A stretch of 16,003 bases of DNA from AP-15 sp036404275. Lineage in GTDB: Bacteria > Pseudomonadota > Alphaproteobacteria > ATCC43930 > CGMCC-115725. Below are positions 1 through 7,103 of the stretch, in pieces. How positions within the stretch are numbered: position 1 is the stretch's first letter; the number at the start of each line of letters is the position of its first letter. Location of the stretch: contig DASXAM010000139.1 of NCBI GenBank assembly GCA_036404275.1, forward strand, positions 1 to 16,003, read 5' to 3'. A program made the translations under genes and the position numbers. The notes under the pieces were generated by a model. It saw nothing but the letters and a program-made list of their open reading frames with translations, did no database searches and was not told the DNA's origin.

Positions 1-1062
1 TTGGGCGATGATCAGCATGTAATAGAGCGACCAGGTGCCAATAAAAACGTTGTAGAGATAGCCGGCACAGATGATCAGCAACGCTGCCGCTACGCAATAG
101 AGCGTGCCCGAGCCGCGCCGGCCCAACGGCTCGATCAGCGCGGTGATGCTAAACCGCCCGAGGATCCCGGCAAGGTTGACGAAGATCATCAGAAACGCCG
201 CGTGCGCCGGGGTCGTGTTGAGCACGATTACGAGCAGCGTGGCGCCCCACAGGCCGAGCGAGGCGCCGCCGGTCTGGGTCATGCCGGTCAGGCAGCCAGC
301 GGCGACCAGCCGCGGGTATTTGAAAAGCTCGATCCAGCGCGTCCTCTCGACCGCCGGCAACGTCGCCGGCAGTGCGATCTTCTTTGGGTCGATCATCAAT
401 GCCCAGGCGAGCGAGTGGCGCGCCTCTTCGAGGCGGCCCATGCGAATGAGCCATCGCGGCGATTCTGGGACCCAAAAGCGGATCATGAACACCAGCACCA
501 AGGGTGCGAGGCCGACTAGGAAGAGATAGCGCCAGCCGATGATCGGCAAGAGAGAGGCGGCGACGATGCCGGCGAGCATGCTGCCGGCCGGCAGCAAGGT
601 CGTGACCAGCGCGCTGACCCAGCCCCGCTTGTAGGCCGGGATGAACTCCTGCACTAGCGGCAGGTCGATCGTAAAGATGCCGGCATTACCGATGCCGACA
701 AAGAAACGAAAGAACATCAGGAAGAGCCAGCCCGGCACGATACCGTTCGGCCCCGGCGTGAAGACCATGACGCCAGTCGCCAGCGAGATCGTGACCGCCG
801 ACCAGATGAACACCGTGCGCCGGCCGATCCGGTCGCCGAGCCAGCCCCAGATCAGGGCGCCCGGCACCGCGCCGAGCCCCGAGGCCAACAGGATCGCACC
901 ACCATGCCCGTAGCTCAGCGACCACTCCTTGGTCAGCGCAGCGGTGACGTAGCCGATTAGAAAGAAATCAAAAAAATCGAGCAGATCGGCGACGTTTGCG
1001 GTGCAGATCAGCTTCCACTGGTTGGCGGTCAGCCTTTTTTGTCGCTCCAAGAGCTCGATCAT
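1..1062 (-). CDS. MFS transporter, C-terminal part outside window
   Basis: This is the first 354 codons of a major facilitator superfamily transporter; the reading frame is still open at base 1. Translation starts MIELLERQKRLTANQW, matching the N-termini of the three complete paralogues upstream. An ideal GGAGGAG ribosome-binding site lies 5 to 7 bases before the ATG at 1062. Family marks are an acidic-aromatic first helix (ADLLDFFDF), the loop 2-3 motif GWLGDRIGRR, a PESPRWL motif at the start of the central loop, and a second GRR motif (LIEPLGRRGSG). It is the most divergent of the four tandem copies: the region corresponding to GRFFCSWISDAWGRR in the others reads GRFSITALIEPLGRR. The substrate cannot be read from the sequence; a proton-coupled organic acid or sugar-like solute is an inference from family resemblance. 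Confidence 0.9.
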   Translation of the reverse strand, partial: MIELLERQKRLTANQWKLICTANVADLLDFFDFFLIGYVTAALTKEWSLSYGHGGAILLASGLGAVPGALIWGWLGDRIGRRTVFIWSAVTISLATGVMVFTPGPNGIVPGWLFLMFFRFFVGIGNAGIFTIDLPLVQEFIPAYKRGWVSALVTTLLPAGSMLAGIVAASLLPIIGWRYLFLVGLAPLVLVFMIRFWVPESPRWLIRMGRLEEARHSLAWALMIDPKKIALPATLPAVERTRWIELFKYPRLVAAGCLTGMTQTGGASLGLWGATLLVIVLNTTPAHAAFLMIFVNLAGILGRFSITALIEPLGRRGSGTLYCVAAALLIICAGYLYNVFIGTWSLYYMLIIAQ

Positions 1063-1100
1063 GCGTCTCCTCCGCGACCGCCGCCGACGCCGGTGGACAG

Positions 1101-1141
1101 TCGAACGAACGTTTGGTCGATACGCTAGCTTAGAATAAGCT
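1101..1141. promoter_or_regulatory. Two palindromic sites between MFS genes
   Basis: The 117-base gap between the first and second MFS genes contains an imperfect 20-base palindrome at 1101-1120 centred on AACGTT, with TCGA at both ends. It is followed by a perfect AGCTTA-GAA-TAAGCT palindrome at 1127-1141. They could be regulator-binding sites for the downstream (minus-strand) gene or a weak hairpin after the second gene. No convincing -35/-10 pair was seen, so the role is open. Confidence 0.3.
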
Positions 1142-1179
1142 GAACCGCAATTGGCGGCTATAGGCGGCCCGGCGCCCAC

Positions 1180-2574
1180 TCAGGCAGTGCGCACACTCTC
1201 CGCCGCTCCCGCCGGCTTGCCGAGCGCGCTGTCGATCTCTTCGATCGAGCGGCGGCTCGTTTCGAAGCCGATGAACCAGAAGGCGAAGGCGCCGAGCACA
1301 TACCAGAAGGCGAAATAGAGGAAGCCCGGGACCAAAGCGTCGAGGGTCGCCGCCGGCTTGACGTAGTTCGACGAGCCGGCGATCAACGCGAGGCCGGCGG
1401 GCCCGATGAACTTGCCCAAATTGCCGACACCGTAGACGAGGCCCATTCCGCTGCCGCGCAGCCGCGCCGGCCACAACTCGCCCATATAGGGGCCGACAAT
1501 CGAATAGTTGCCGCTGCCGAAAAAGCTGTGCAGCAGCAGCATCACGTAGAATACCGACACGGTGCCCAGAAAGGCGCTGTGCAGGTAGCCGGCAAGGGCG
1601 GTGCACACCGCCGCAGTCAGGCAGCTGAAGACGCCGCCGGCGCGGCGCCCCCAGGCGTCCGAGAGCCATGAGCACAAAAAACGCCCCGCGATCGCCGAAA
1701 GCGCGATCCAAATCCCGAGCGCCGAAGCTTCGCGTGGGGTGACCTTCAACACCATGACGAGCAAGGTCACGGTCCATAAGGCGAGGCCGACGCCGCCCGT
1801 CTGGCTCAACCCGGTCAAGGCGCCCGCGACGATGCTGCGCGGGTATTTGAACAATTCGAGCCAGCGCGTCTTCTCGACCGGCGGCGGCACCGCCGGCAGC
1901 GGGATCCGGTCAACCGTCGTCTGCAGTGCCCAGGCGAGCGAGCGGCGCGCCTCGTCCAGCCGCCCTTGGCGCATCAGCCAGTGCGGCGATTCGGGGACCC
2001 ACGCCCGAATGTAGAGCGTCAGGAAGGCCGGCAACAGACCGACGGCGAAAAGACCGCGCCAGCCGATATAGGGGGTTGCGTAGGCGGCGAGCACCGCGCC
2101 GAGCAGCGAGCCCGCCGGCAGCATCGTCGTCGTCAGCCCGGTCAGCCAGCCGCGCTTGGCGGTCGGCACAAACTCCTGAATGATCGTGATATCGACCGAA
2201 TACATACCGGTCACGCCAAAGCCGACAAAGAACCGGCAGATCACCAGGTAGATCCAGGCGTGCTCCGGAGTGAGCGCCATGGCACCGGTGGCGATCGACG
2301 TGTTGAGGACGGTGCCGATCATCGCCTTGCGCCGGCCGATCTTGTCGGCGGCCCAGCCCCACAACAGCGAGCCGAACGGCGCGCTGATGCCCGAAGCCAA
2401 GAGGATCAGGCCCGATTCGCCAAAGGTCAGGTGCCAATCCTTGACGATAAACGCCAGGACAAAGGCAATGAGGCCGAAATCGAAGAAATCGAGCATGTCG
2501 CCGATGGTCGCCGCCATCGCGATTTTCCACTGGTTGGCCGTCAGCTTGGTCTGTGCGTCGAGTTGCTCGAGCAT
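1180..2574 (-). CDS. MFS transporter, complete paralogue
   Basis: A 464-residue inner-membrane transporter of the major facilitator superfamily, consistent with 12 membrane helices. Visible motifs are GDMLDFFDF in helix 1 (residues 25-33), GWAADKIGRR (73-82), CRFFVGF in helix 4, PESPHWL (194-200) after helix 6, SDAWGRR in the second half, and GSGNYSIVGPYMGE followed by VYGVGNLGKFIGP in helices 10-11. The acidic residues in helix 1 resemble those of proton-coupled metabolite symporters, but the substrate is unknown. The ATG at 2574 has GGAG 8 bases upstream and gives the same MLEQL start as the next paralogue. It lies 72 bases after the upstream copy and 117 before the downstream one, so co-transcription is plausible. 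Its DNA is nearly identical to the next copy around 1442-1527. Confidence 0.95.
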   Translation of the reverse strand: MLEQLDAQTKLTANQWKIAMAATIGDMLDFFDFGLIAFVLAFIVKDWHLTFGESGLILLASGISAPFGSLLWGWAADKIGRRKAMIGTVLNTSIATGAMALTPEHAWIYLVICRFFVGFGVTGMYSVDITIIQEFVPTAKRGWLTGLTTTMLPAGSLLGAVLAAYATPYIGWRGLFAVGLLPAFLTLYIRAWVPESPHWLMRQGRLDEARRSLAWALQTTVDRIPLPAVPPPVEKTRWLELFKYPRSIVAGALTGLSQTGGVGLALWTVTLLVMVLKVTPREASALGIWIALSAIAGRFLCSWLSDAWGRRAGGVFSCLTAAVCTALAGYLHSAFLGTVSVFYVMLLLHSFFGSGNYSIVGPYMGELWPARLRGSGMGLVYGVGNLGKFIGPAGLALIAGSSNYVKPAATLDALVPGFLYFAFWYVLGAFAFWFIGFETSRRSIEEIDSALGKPAGAAESVRTA

Positions 2575-2646
2575 GGCGCTAGCTCCGGTATCCGCGGGCC
2601 GACGGGGCTGGGTTGTGGTTATCGTCGCATGCGTGCGCCGCCGCGC

Positions 2647-4053
2647 TCAGTTGCCGGCAATGTGCCCGGCCGGTTGTGCTGTGCCGCGCACCTGCCCGCT
2701 CAGCTCGCGGTCGATATCGTCGATCGTGCGGCCGCTGGTCTCAAAGCCGATAAACCAGAAAGCGAAGGCGCCGAGCACATACCACGAGGCGAAATACAAA
2801 AAGCCCGGAACGAGGGCGTCGAGAGTGGCGGCCGGCTTGACGAAATTGTTGGAGCCGGCGATCAGCGCCAACCCCAAGGGGCCGATGAACTTGCCCAAAT
2901 TGCCGACCCCGTAGACGAGGCCCATGCCGCTGCCGCGCAGCCGCGCCGGCCACAATTCGCCCATATAGGGGCCGACGATCGAATAGTTGCCGCTGCCGAA
3001 AAAGCTCTGCAACAGGATCATCACATAGAAGAGCGACACGCCGCCAAGGAAGGCATTGTGCAGGATGCCGGCGAGCGCCATGAACAGGGCGGCGGTCAGG
3101 CAGCTAAAGACGCCGCCGGCGCGGCGCCCCCAGGCGTCCGAGATCCACGAGCAGAAGAAGCGGCCCAAGATCGCCGAGATGCTGACCCAGACGACGAGCC
3201 CCGAGGCCACCGCCGGCGTCACCTTGAGCACCATGACGAGAAGCGTCACGAGCCACAGCGCAAGACCGACGCCGCCCGTTTGCGTCAGCCCGGTCAGGCA
3301 GCCGGCGACGAGGCTGCGCGGATATTTGAACAGCTCGAGCCAGCGCGTCTGCTCGATCGCGGGCAGCGCCGCCGGCAGCACGACGTCCTTCTCGTCGATC
3401 TGCAAGACCCAGGCGAGTGATTTCCGCGCTTCGGCGAGCCGGCCCTTGCGCAACAGCCAATGCGGCGTCTCGGGAACCCAGAGCCGAATCAATAGCGCCA
3501 GCAACGCCGGGACGAGGCCGCACAGGACCAGGCCGCGCCAGCCGATATAAGGGGTCGCAAAGCGGCCGAGGATGGCGCCCAGGAGAAAGCCGGCGGGGAG
3601 CATCGTCGTTGTCAGCCCGGTCAACCAGCCGCGCTTTTTCGCCGGCAGGAACTCCTGCATCAGGGTGATATCGACGCTGTAGAGCCCGGTCGTGCCGATG
3701 CCGACAAAGAAGCGGCAGATGACGAGATAAATCCAGCCGCGGTCGGGGGTCAGCGCCATCGCGCCGGTGGCGAGGGCGACATTGAGGATGGTGGCGATAA
3801 ACACGGTGCGGCGGCCGATTTTGTCGGCCATCCAACCCCAGAACAGCGACCCGATCGGCGCCCCAATTCCAGACGACAACAGGATCAGCCCCGATTCGCC
3901 ATAGGTCAGGTTCCAACCCTTGACTATAAACGCCAGAACAAACCCGATCAGCAGAAAATCGAAGAAGTCGAGCATGTCGCCCAGCGTCGCCGCCGCAGCG
4001 ATCTTCCACTGATTCAGCGTCAGCTTTTGCTGGTATTCCAGCTGCTCCAGCAT
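2647..4053 (-). CDS. MFS transporter, complete paralogue
   Basis: A 468-residue MFS permease, the third of four tandem copies and the closest to its downstream neighbour. It shares all motifs: GDMLDFFDF (25-33), GWMADKIGRR (73-82), PETPHWL (194-200), SDAWGRR, GSGNYSIVGPYMGE and VYGVGNLGKFIGP. The ATG at 4053 is preferred over an in-frame GTG six bases earlier. GGGAGG sits at proper spacing before this ATG, and the resulting MLEQLE start matches the paralogues. The residues following the helix 1 acidic motif differ among copies (LLIGF here; GLIAF, YLISF and FLIGY in the others), which may reflect different substrates. The substrate is not determinable from the sequence. Confidence 0.95.
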   Translation of the reverse strand: MLEQLEYQQKLTLNQWKIAAAATLGDMLDFFDFLLIGFVLAFIVKGWNLTYGESGLILLSSGIGAPIGSLFWGWMADKIGRRTVFIATILNVALATGAMALTPDRGWIYLVICRFFVGIGTTGLYSVDITLMQEFLPAKKRGWLTGLTTTMLPAGFLLGAILGRFATPYIGWRGLVLCGLVPALLALLIRLWVPETPHWLLRKGRLAEARKSLAWVLQIDEKDVVLPAALPAIEQTRWLELFKYPRSLVAGCLTGLTQTGGVGLALWLVTLLVMVLKVTPAVASGLVVWVSISAILGRFFCSWISDAWGRRAGGVFSCLTAALFMALAGILHNAFLGGVSLFYVMILLQSFFGSGNYSIVGPYMGELWPARLRGSGMGLVYGVGNLGKFIGPLGLALIAGSNNFVKPAATLDALVPGFLYFASWYVLGAFAFWFIGFETSGRTIDDIDRELSGQVRGTAQPAGHIAGN

Positions 4054-4097
4054 CGTCACCTCCCAAAAGCACCGCCGGCAGGCGGCGGGGGCGTCAT

Positions 4098-4120
4098 ACC
4101 CTCTCGTTGGTCGAGAGTGT
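4098..4120. repeat. Inverted repeat upstream of third MFS gene
   Basis: CTCTCG (4101-4106) and CGAGAG (4112-4117) form a perfect 6-base stem with a TTGGT loop, extendable outward by two pairs past one mismatch. It lies 45 to 67 bases upstream of the ATG at 4053. It lacks a minus-strand T run, so a protein-binding site or leader hairpin is more likely than a terminator. Confidence 0.3.
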
Positions 4121-4218
4121 TTCTTGGTCGGCGGCGTGTCTTCGGACAGCTCTCGCGCTCGCCGGCCTTACTTGTGCCGCGCGAGCATAACGGCGCTGAG
4201 CCGCGTTGGCAAACGCAG

Positions 4219-4246
4219 CCGCCTGGGCCGATCCTCGGCCAGGCGC
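4219..4246 (-). terminator. GC-rich hairpin after MFS gene
   Basis: About 20 bases downstream of the stop of the 4266-5672 gene, the minus strand can fold CCTGGCCGA-GGA-TCGGCCCAGG, one bulged base aside, with additional outer GC pairs. It is followed by GCGTTTGCC rather than a real T tract. It could be a weak intrinsic terminator or a processing hairpin between operon genes. Confidence 0.35.
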
Positions 4247-4265
4247 GGCAGCGGTTGCGGCAGAG

Positions 4266-5672
4266 TCAGTCGGCGGCGGGGTTGGCTGCAGCGCGTGCCG
4301 GGGTAGTCGACGGCCGGGTCAGCGCGCTGTCGATTTCGTCGATCGTGCGGCCCCGGGTTTCCATGCCGATCAGCCAGAACGCCACGGCGCCCAAGATGTA
4401 CCAAACAGCGAAGTAATTAAAGCCGGGGATCAGCGCGCCGAGCGTCGCCTCCGGCTTGACAAAATTGGATGAGCCGGCGATCAGCGCCAAGCCGGCCGGT
4501 CCGATAAACTTGCCGAGATTGCCCACCCCATAGACAAAGCCCATGCCGCTGCCGCGCAGTCGGGCCGGCCACATCTCGCCCATGTAAGGGCCGACAATCG
4601 AGTAGTTGCCGCTGCCAAAGAAATTCTGCAGCAGAATCATCAGGAAGAACACCGACACGCCGCCGATGAAGAAACTGTGCAGATAGCCGGCGAGCGACAT
4701 GAACAGCGCCGCGATCAGACAGGCGAAAATGCCCGAGGCGCGGCGGCCCCAGGCGTCCGAGATCCATGAGCAGAAGAAGCGGCCGAGAATCGCCGAGATG
4801 CTGAGCCAAACGACCAGCTTCGAGGCTTCGGGCGGGCTCACCTTGAGCACCATCACAAACAATGTCACCTGCCACAGCGCCAGTCCGACCCCGCCGGTCT
4901 GGGTCAAGCCGGTCAGGCATCCGGCGATGATGCTGCGCGGATATTTGAAGATCTCGAGCCAACGCGTTTTCTCGACCGCGGGGAGGGTCGCCGGCAACTT
5001 GATTCGCGCCGGGTCCATTTGCAGGGCCCAGGCGAGCGATCGCCGCGCTTCCTCGACCCGCCCCTGGCGCAACAGCCAATGCGGTGATTCGGGGACGAAA
5101 GCCCGAATATAGAGGCATAGCAGCGCCGGCAAGAGCCCGATCGCGACCATGCCGCGCCAGCCGATATAGGGTGCGGCAAACGCTCCGAGCAATCCGGCGA
5201 GCAGGGCGCCCGCCGGCAACATCGTCGTGGTCAGCCCGGTGAACCAGCCACGCTTGTGCGCCGGCGAAAACTCCTGCATCAGGGTGATGTCGACCGAATA
5301 GAGCCCGGTCACCGCAAAGCCGACAAAAAACCGGCAGGCGACGAGGTAGAGCCAGCCCCCTTCCGGGGTCAGCGCCATAGCACCGGTGGCGATCGACACG
5401 TTCAGCACGGCGGCAACGAGGGCTTTGCGCCGGCCAACCTTGTCCGCCATCCAGCCATAGAGCAGCGAGCCGAACGGCGCACTGACGCCCGAGGCGAGCA
5501 AGATCGCGCCCGATTGGCCATAGGTCAAATGCCAGTTTTTTACGACAAATGCCAGGACAAAGCTGATCAGGTAGAAATCAAAAAAGTCGAGCATGTCGCC
5601 GAGCGTCGCAGCACCGGCGATCTTCCACTGATTGGTGGTAAGTTTCTTCTGTTGCTCCAACAGTTCGAGCAT
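4266..5672 (-). CDS. MFS transporter, first-transcribed paralogue
   Basis: A 468-residue MFS permease and the first gene transcribed in the tandem array. Motifs are GDMLDFFDF (25-33), GWMADKVGRR (73-82), the helix 4 arginine in CRFFVGF (111-117), PESPHWL (194-200), SDAWGRR (305-311), GSGNYSIVGPYMGE (353-366) and YGVGNLGKFIGP (381-392). The C-terminus is a short Ala/Pro-rich cytoplasmic tail. The ATG at 5672 is preceded by GGGAGAGA. A 206-base gap, larger than the others, separates it from the next copy. The upstream region (5673-5848) carries palindromes, so regulation of the array, if shared, probably enters here. Transporter assignment is secure; the substrate is unknown. Confidence 0.95.
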   Translation of the reverse strand: MLELLEQQKKLTTNQWKIAGAATLGDMLDFFDFYLISFVLAFVVKNWHLTYGQSGAILLASGVSAPFGSLLYGWMADKVGRRKALVAAVLNVSIATGAMALTPEGGWLYLVACRFFVGFAVTGLYSVDITLMQEFSPAHKRGWFTGLTTTMLPAGALLAGLLGAFAAPYIGWRGMVAIGLLPALLCLYIRAFVPESPHWLLRQGRVEEARRSLAWALQMDPARIKLPATLPAVEKTRWLEIFKYPRSIIAGCLTGLTQTGGVGLALWQVTLFVMVLKVSPPEASKLVVWLSISAILGRFFCSWISDAWGRRASGIFACLIAALFMSLAGYLHSFFIGGVSVFFLMILLQNFFGSGNYSIVGPYMGEMWPARLRGSGMGFVYGVGNLGKFIGPAGLALIAGSSNFVKPEATLGALIPGFNYFAVWYILGAVAFWLIGMETRGRTIDEIDSALTRPSTTPARAAANPAAD

Positions 5673-5749
5673 ACGCTCTCTCCCATTGCCGACCCGCGCT
5701 AGCGCTACTAAAACTGTTTTGTCGCTTTGCGATAGCTCGATGCGGATCG

Positions 5750-5800
5750 TGCCGTCAGCTCATGACGGCAAAGCTACATGCAGTGCATGCATAGTGGCAA
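5750..5800 (-). promoter_or_regulatory. Palindromes and weak promoter before MFS array
   Basis: Two symmetric elements lie side by side: TGCCGTCA-GCTCA-TGACGGCA (5750-5770, perfect 8-base arms) and CATGCA-G-TGCATG (5777-5789, perfect 6-base arms). On the minus strand TTGCCA (5800-5795) and TAGCTT, 18 bases apart, make a weak -35/-10 candidate, with the second palindrome in its spacer. That arrangement is typical for an operator, but the promoter match is poor and no regulator gene is nearby. Confidence 0.3.
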
Positions 5801-5813
5801 CACTCTATCCTGC

Positions 5814-5834
5814 GCTGCAGGCATGCCCTGCGCG
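5814..5834 (-). terminator. Hairpin after the secreted-protein gene
   Basis: GCAGG-CATGC-CCTGC (5817-5831) forms a hairpin 18 bases beyond the stop codon of the minus-strand gene 5849-6313, with further GC pairing possible outside. There is no T tract, so intrinsic termination is uncertain. Confidence 0.25.
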
Positions 5835-5848
5835 ACAGCTGCGCGCGA

Positions 5849-6313
5849 TCAGTAGCTGCCCGTGCTGCAATAGTGCCAGCTCGAACCGTCGGAGCCGTAA
5901 AGCAGCGCCAGTCGCGCCTCGCCCTGATGCGCCAGGACAACCCGGAAGCGCTCCCCGGTGCAGGACGCGGTCGCCGCTCCCTCCGGTTTCGGCATCTTTT
6001 TCTGGGCGGCGCAATTCATGGCCCAGTCGGGCGGAGCGGCCGAGGCAGCGGTTACGCGCTTGCCGTCGGCAAGGACGAAATAGTCGGTCGGCTGGCCTCC
6101 TTTGACGTCCGCATGCAAGCCGAGCGTGCCAAAGCGCGACCGGTAAAAGCCGGCCTGCTGCTCGCCATCCGCGGCGCCGGACGGGACGGCACGAAAGCTC
6201 AGCATCGAGCAGGCGGGCGGGCCTTTTGCCGTCGGATGCTTTGCTGCCGCAAGCGCCGCCGATGCAGCGATGCCGATCAAGAGCCCGGCACAGACCGAAA
6301 TTGTCGCTTTCAA
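5849..6313 (-). CDS. Small secreted protein, four cysteines
   Basis: A 154-residue protein of a family I do not recognise. The N-terminus MKATISVCAGLLIGIAASAA is a clear Sec signal peptide, with cleavage likely near residues 22-24. The mature part of about 130 residues has four cysteines (35, 101, 118, 149), which could form two periplasmic disulfides, and ends with WHYCSTGSY. The start appears to be TTG at 6313, preceded by GGAGGG at good spacing. No ATG start is available that would keep the signal peptide. The gene diverges from the DUF1194 gene across 106 bases; a TATAAG on the minus strand at 6350-6345 is a possible -10 without a good -35. It precedes the MFS array on the same strand, but 176 bases with palindromes lie between them, so a shared operon is unlikely. 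Confidence 0.75.
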   Translation of the reverse strand: MKATISVCAGLLIGIAASAALAAAKHPTAKGPPACSMLSFRAVPSGAADGEQQAGFYRSRFGTLGLHADVKGGQPTDYFVLADGKRVTAASAAPPDWAMNCAAQKKMPKPEGAATASCTGERFRVVLAHQGEARLALLYGSDGSSWHYCSTGSY

Positions 6314-6419
6314 ACCGCCCTCCCCGGCGTTGCTGTGGGCCGAGCTTATAGCGCCGCGTCGTTAACGCCAGTAGGGTTCTCACAGTGTTTGGGGCGGGTC
6401 TGCGAAGGGCGGCGGGTGC

Positions 6420-7103
6420 TTGCTGAAAATTCTTGCGATTGCCGCGTTCACCGGGCTCGCCTCGGCCTCGGCGCAGGCTGCGGCGTTGGCACTGGTGCTC
6501 GCCGTCGATGTCTCTGCCAGCGTGACGCCGGACGCCTATTTTCTCCAGCATGAAGGCATCGCCCGCGCCTTCGAGAACCCGCGCCTCGTCGATGCGATCG
6601 GCGCGACACCCGGCGGCGTCGAGGTGCTGGTTCTCGAATGGTCGGACCCGGACAAGACCCGGGTCACGGTCGATTGGCGCCTTGTCGCCGACGCGAAAGG
6701 GGCGCACGCGGTTGCCGCGGCGGTGCGGGCGAGCGCGCGCGGCTCGAAGGGGCTGACCGCGATCGGCCCCGCTTTGCTCGCCGCGGCGGAGCAGTTCGGA
6801 CATCTGCCGGAGCCGGCGGCGCGGCGGGTGATCGACCTGTCCGGCGACGGCATCGCCAATTTCGGGCCGGCGCCCGCCGTTGCGCGCGACCGCGTTACCG
6901 CCGCGGGGATCACGGTCAACGCGCTGGCGATCCTCGGCGCGGAGCCGTGGCTCGACGATTACTATCGGCGCAACGTGATCGGCGGCGCCGGCGCCTTTGT
7001 CGTCGCGGCGCGGGATTTCGACAGCTTTGCCGAGGCGATCCTGCGCAAGCTGGTGCAGGAGGTGGCCGGCGGACGACCCGCCGGCGTCGCTCAGATGCAG
7101 TAG
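6420..7103 (+). CDS. DUF1194 family secreted vWA-like protein
   Basis: A 227-residue protein that fits the DUF1194 family of von Willebrand factor A-like proteins. A signal peptide (MLKILAIAAFTGLASASAQA) is followed directly by the first strand LALVLAVDVSASV. This carries the metal-site residues D30, S32 and S34 of a DxSxS (MIDAS) motif; T113 and DLSGDG (139-144) supply further expected metal-site positions. The role is probably metal-dependent protein interaction in the periplasm; the partner is unknown. The start is TTG at 6420 with GAAGGG about 10 bases upstream; no ATG or GTG lies in frame close by. Its last 13 bases overlap the 3' end of the convergent decarboxylase gene. Confidence 0.85.
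   Translation: MLKILAIAAFTGLASASAQAAALALVLAVDVSASVTPDAYFLQHEGIARAFENPRLVDAIGATPGGVEVLVLEWSDPDKTRVTVDWRLVADAKGAHAVAAAVRASARGSKGLTAIGPALLAAAEQFGHLPEPAARRVIDLSGDGIANFGPAPAVARDRVTAAGITVNALAILGAEPWLDDYYRRNVIGGAGAFVVAARDFDSFAEAILRKLVQEVAGGRPAGVAQMQ

Noticed and set aside
1966..3420. 484-codon plus-strand open frame opposite the MFS genes
   Set aside because: Similar frames appear opposite the other MFS copies, as expected for an antisense shadow of paralogues.
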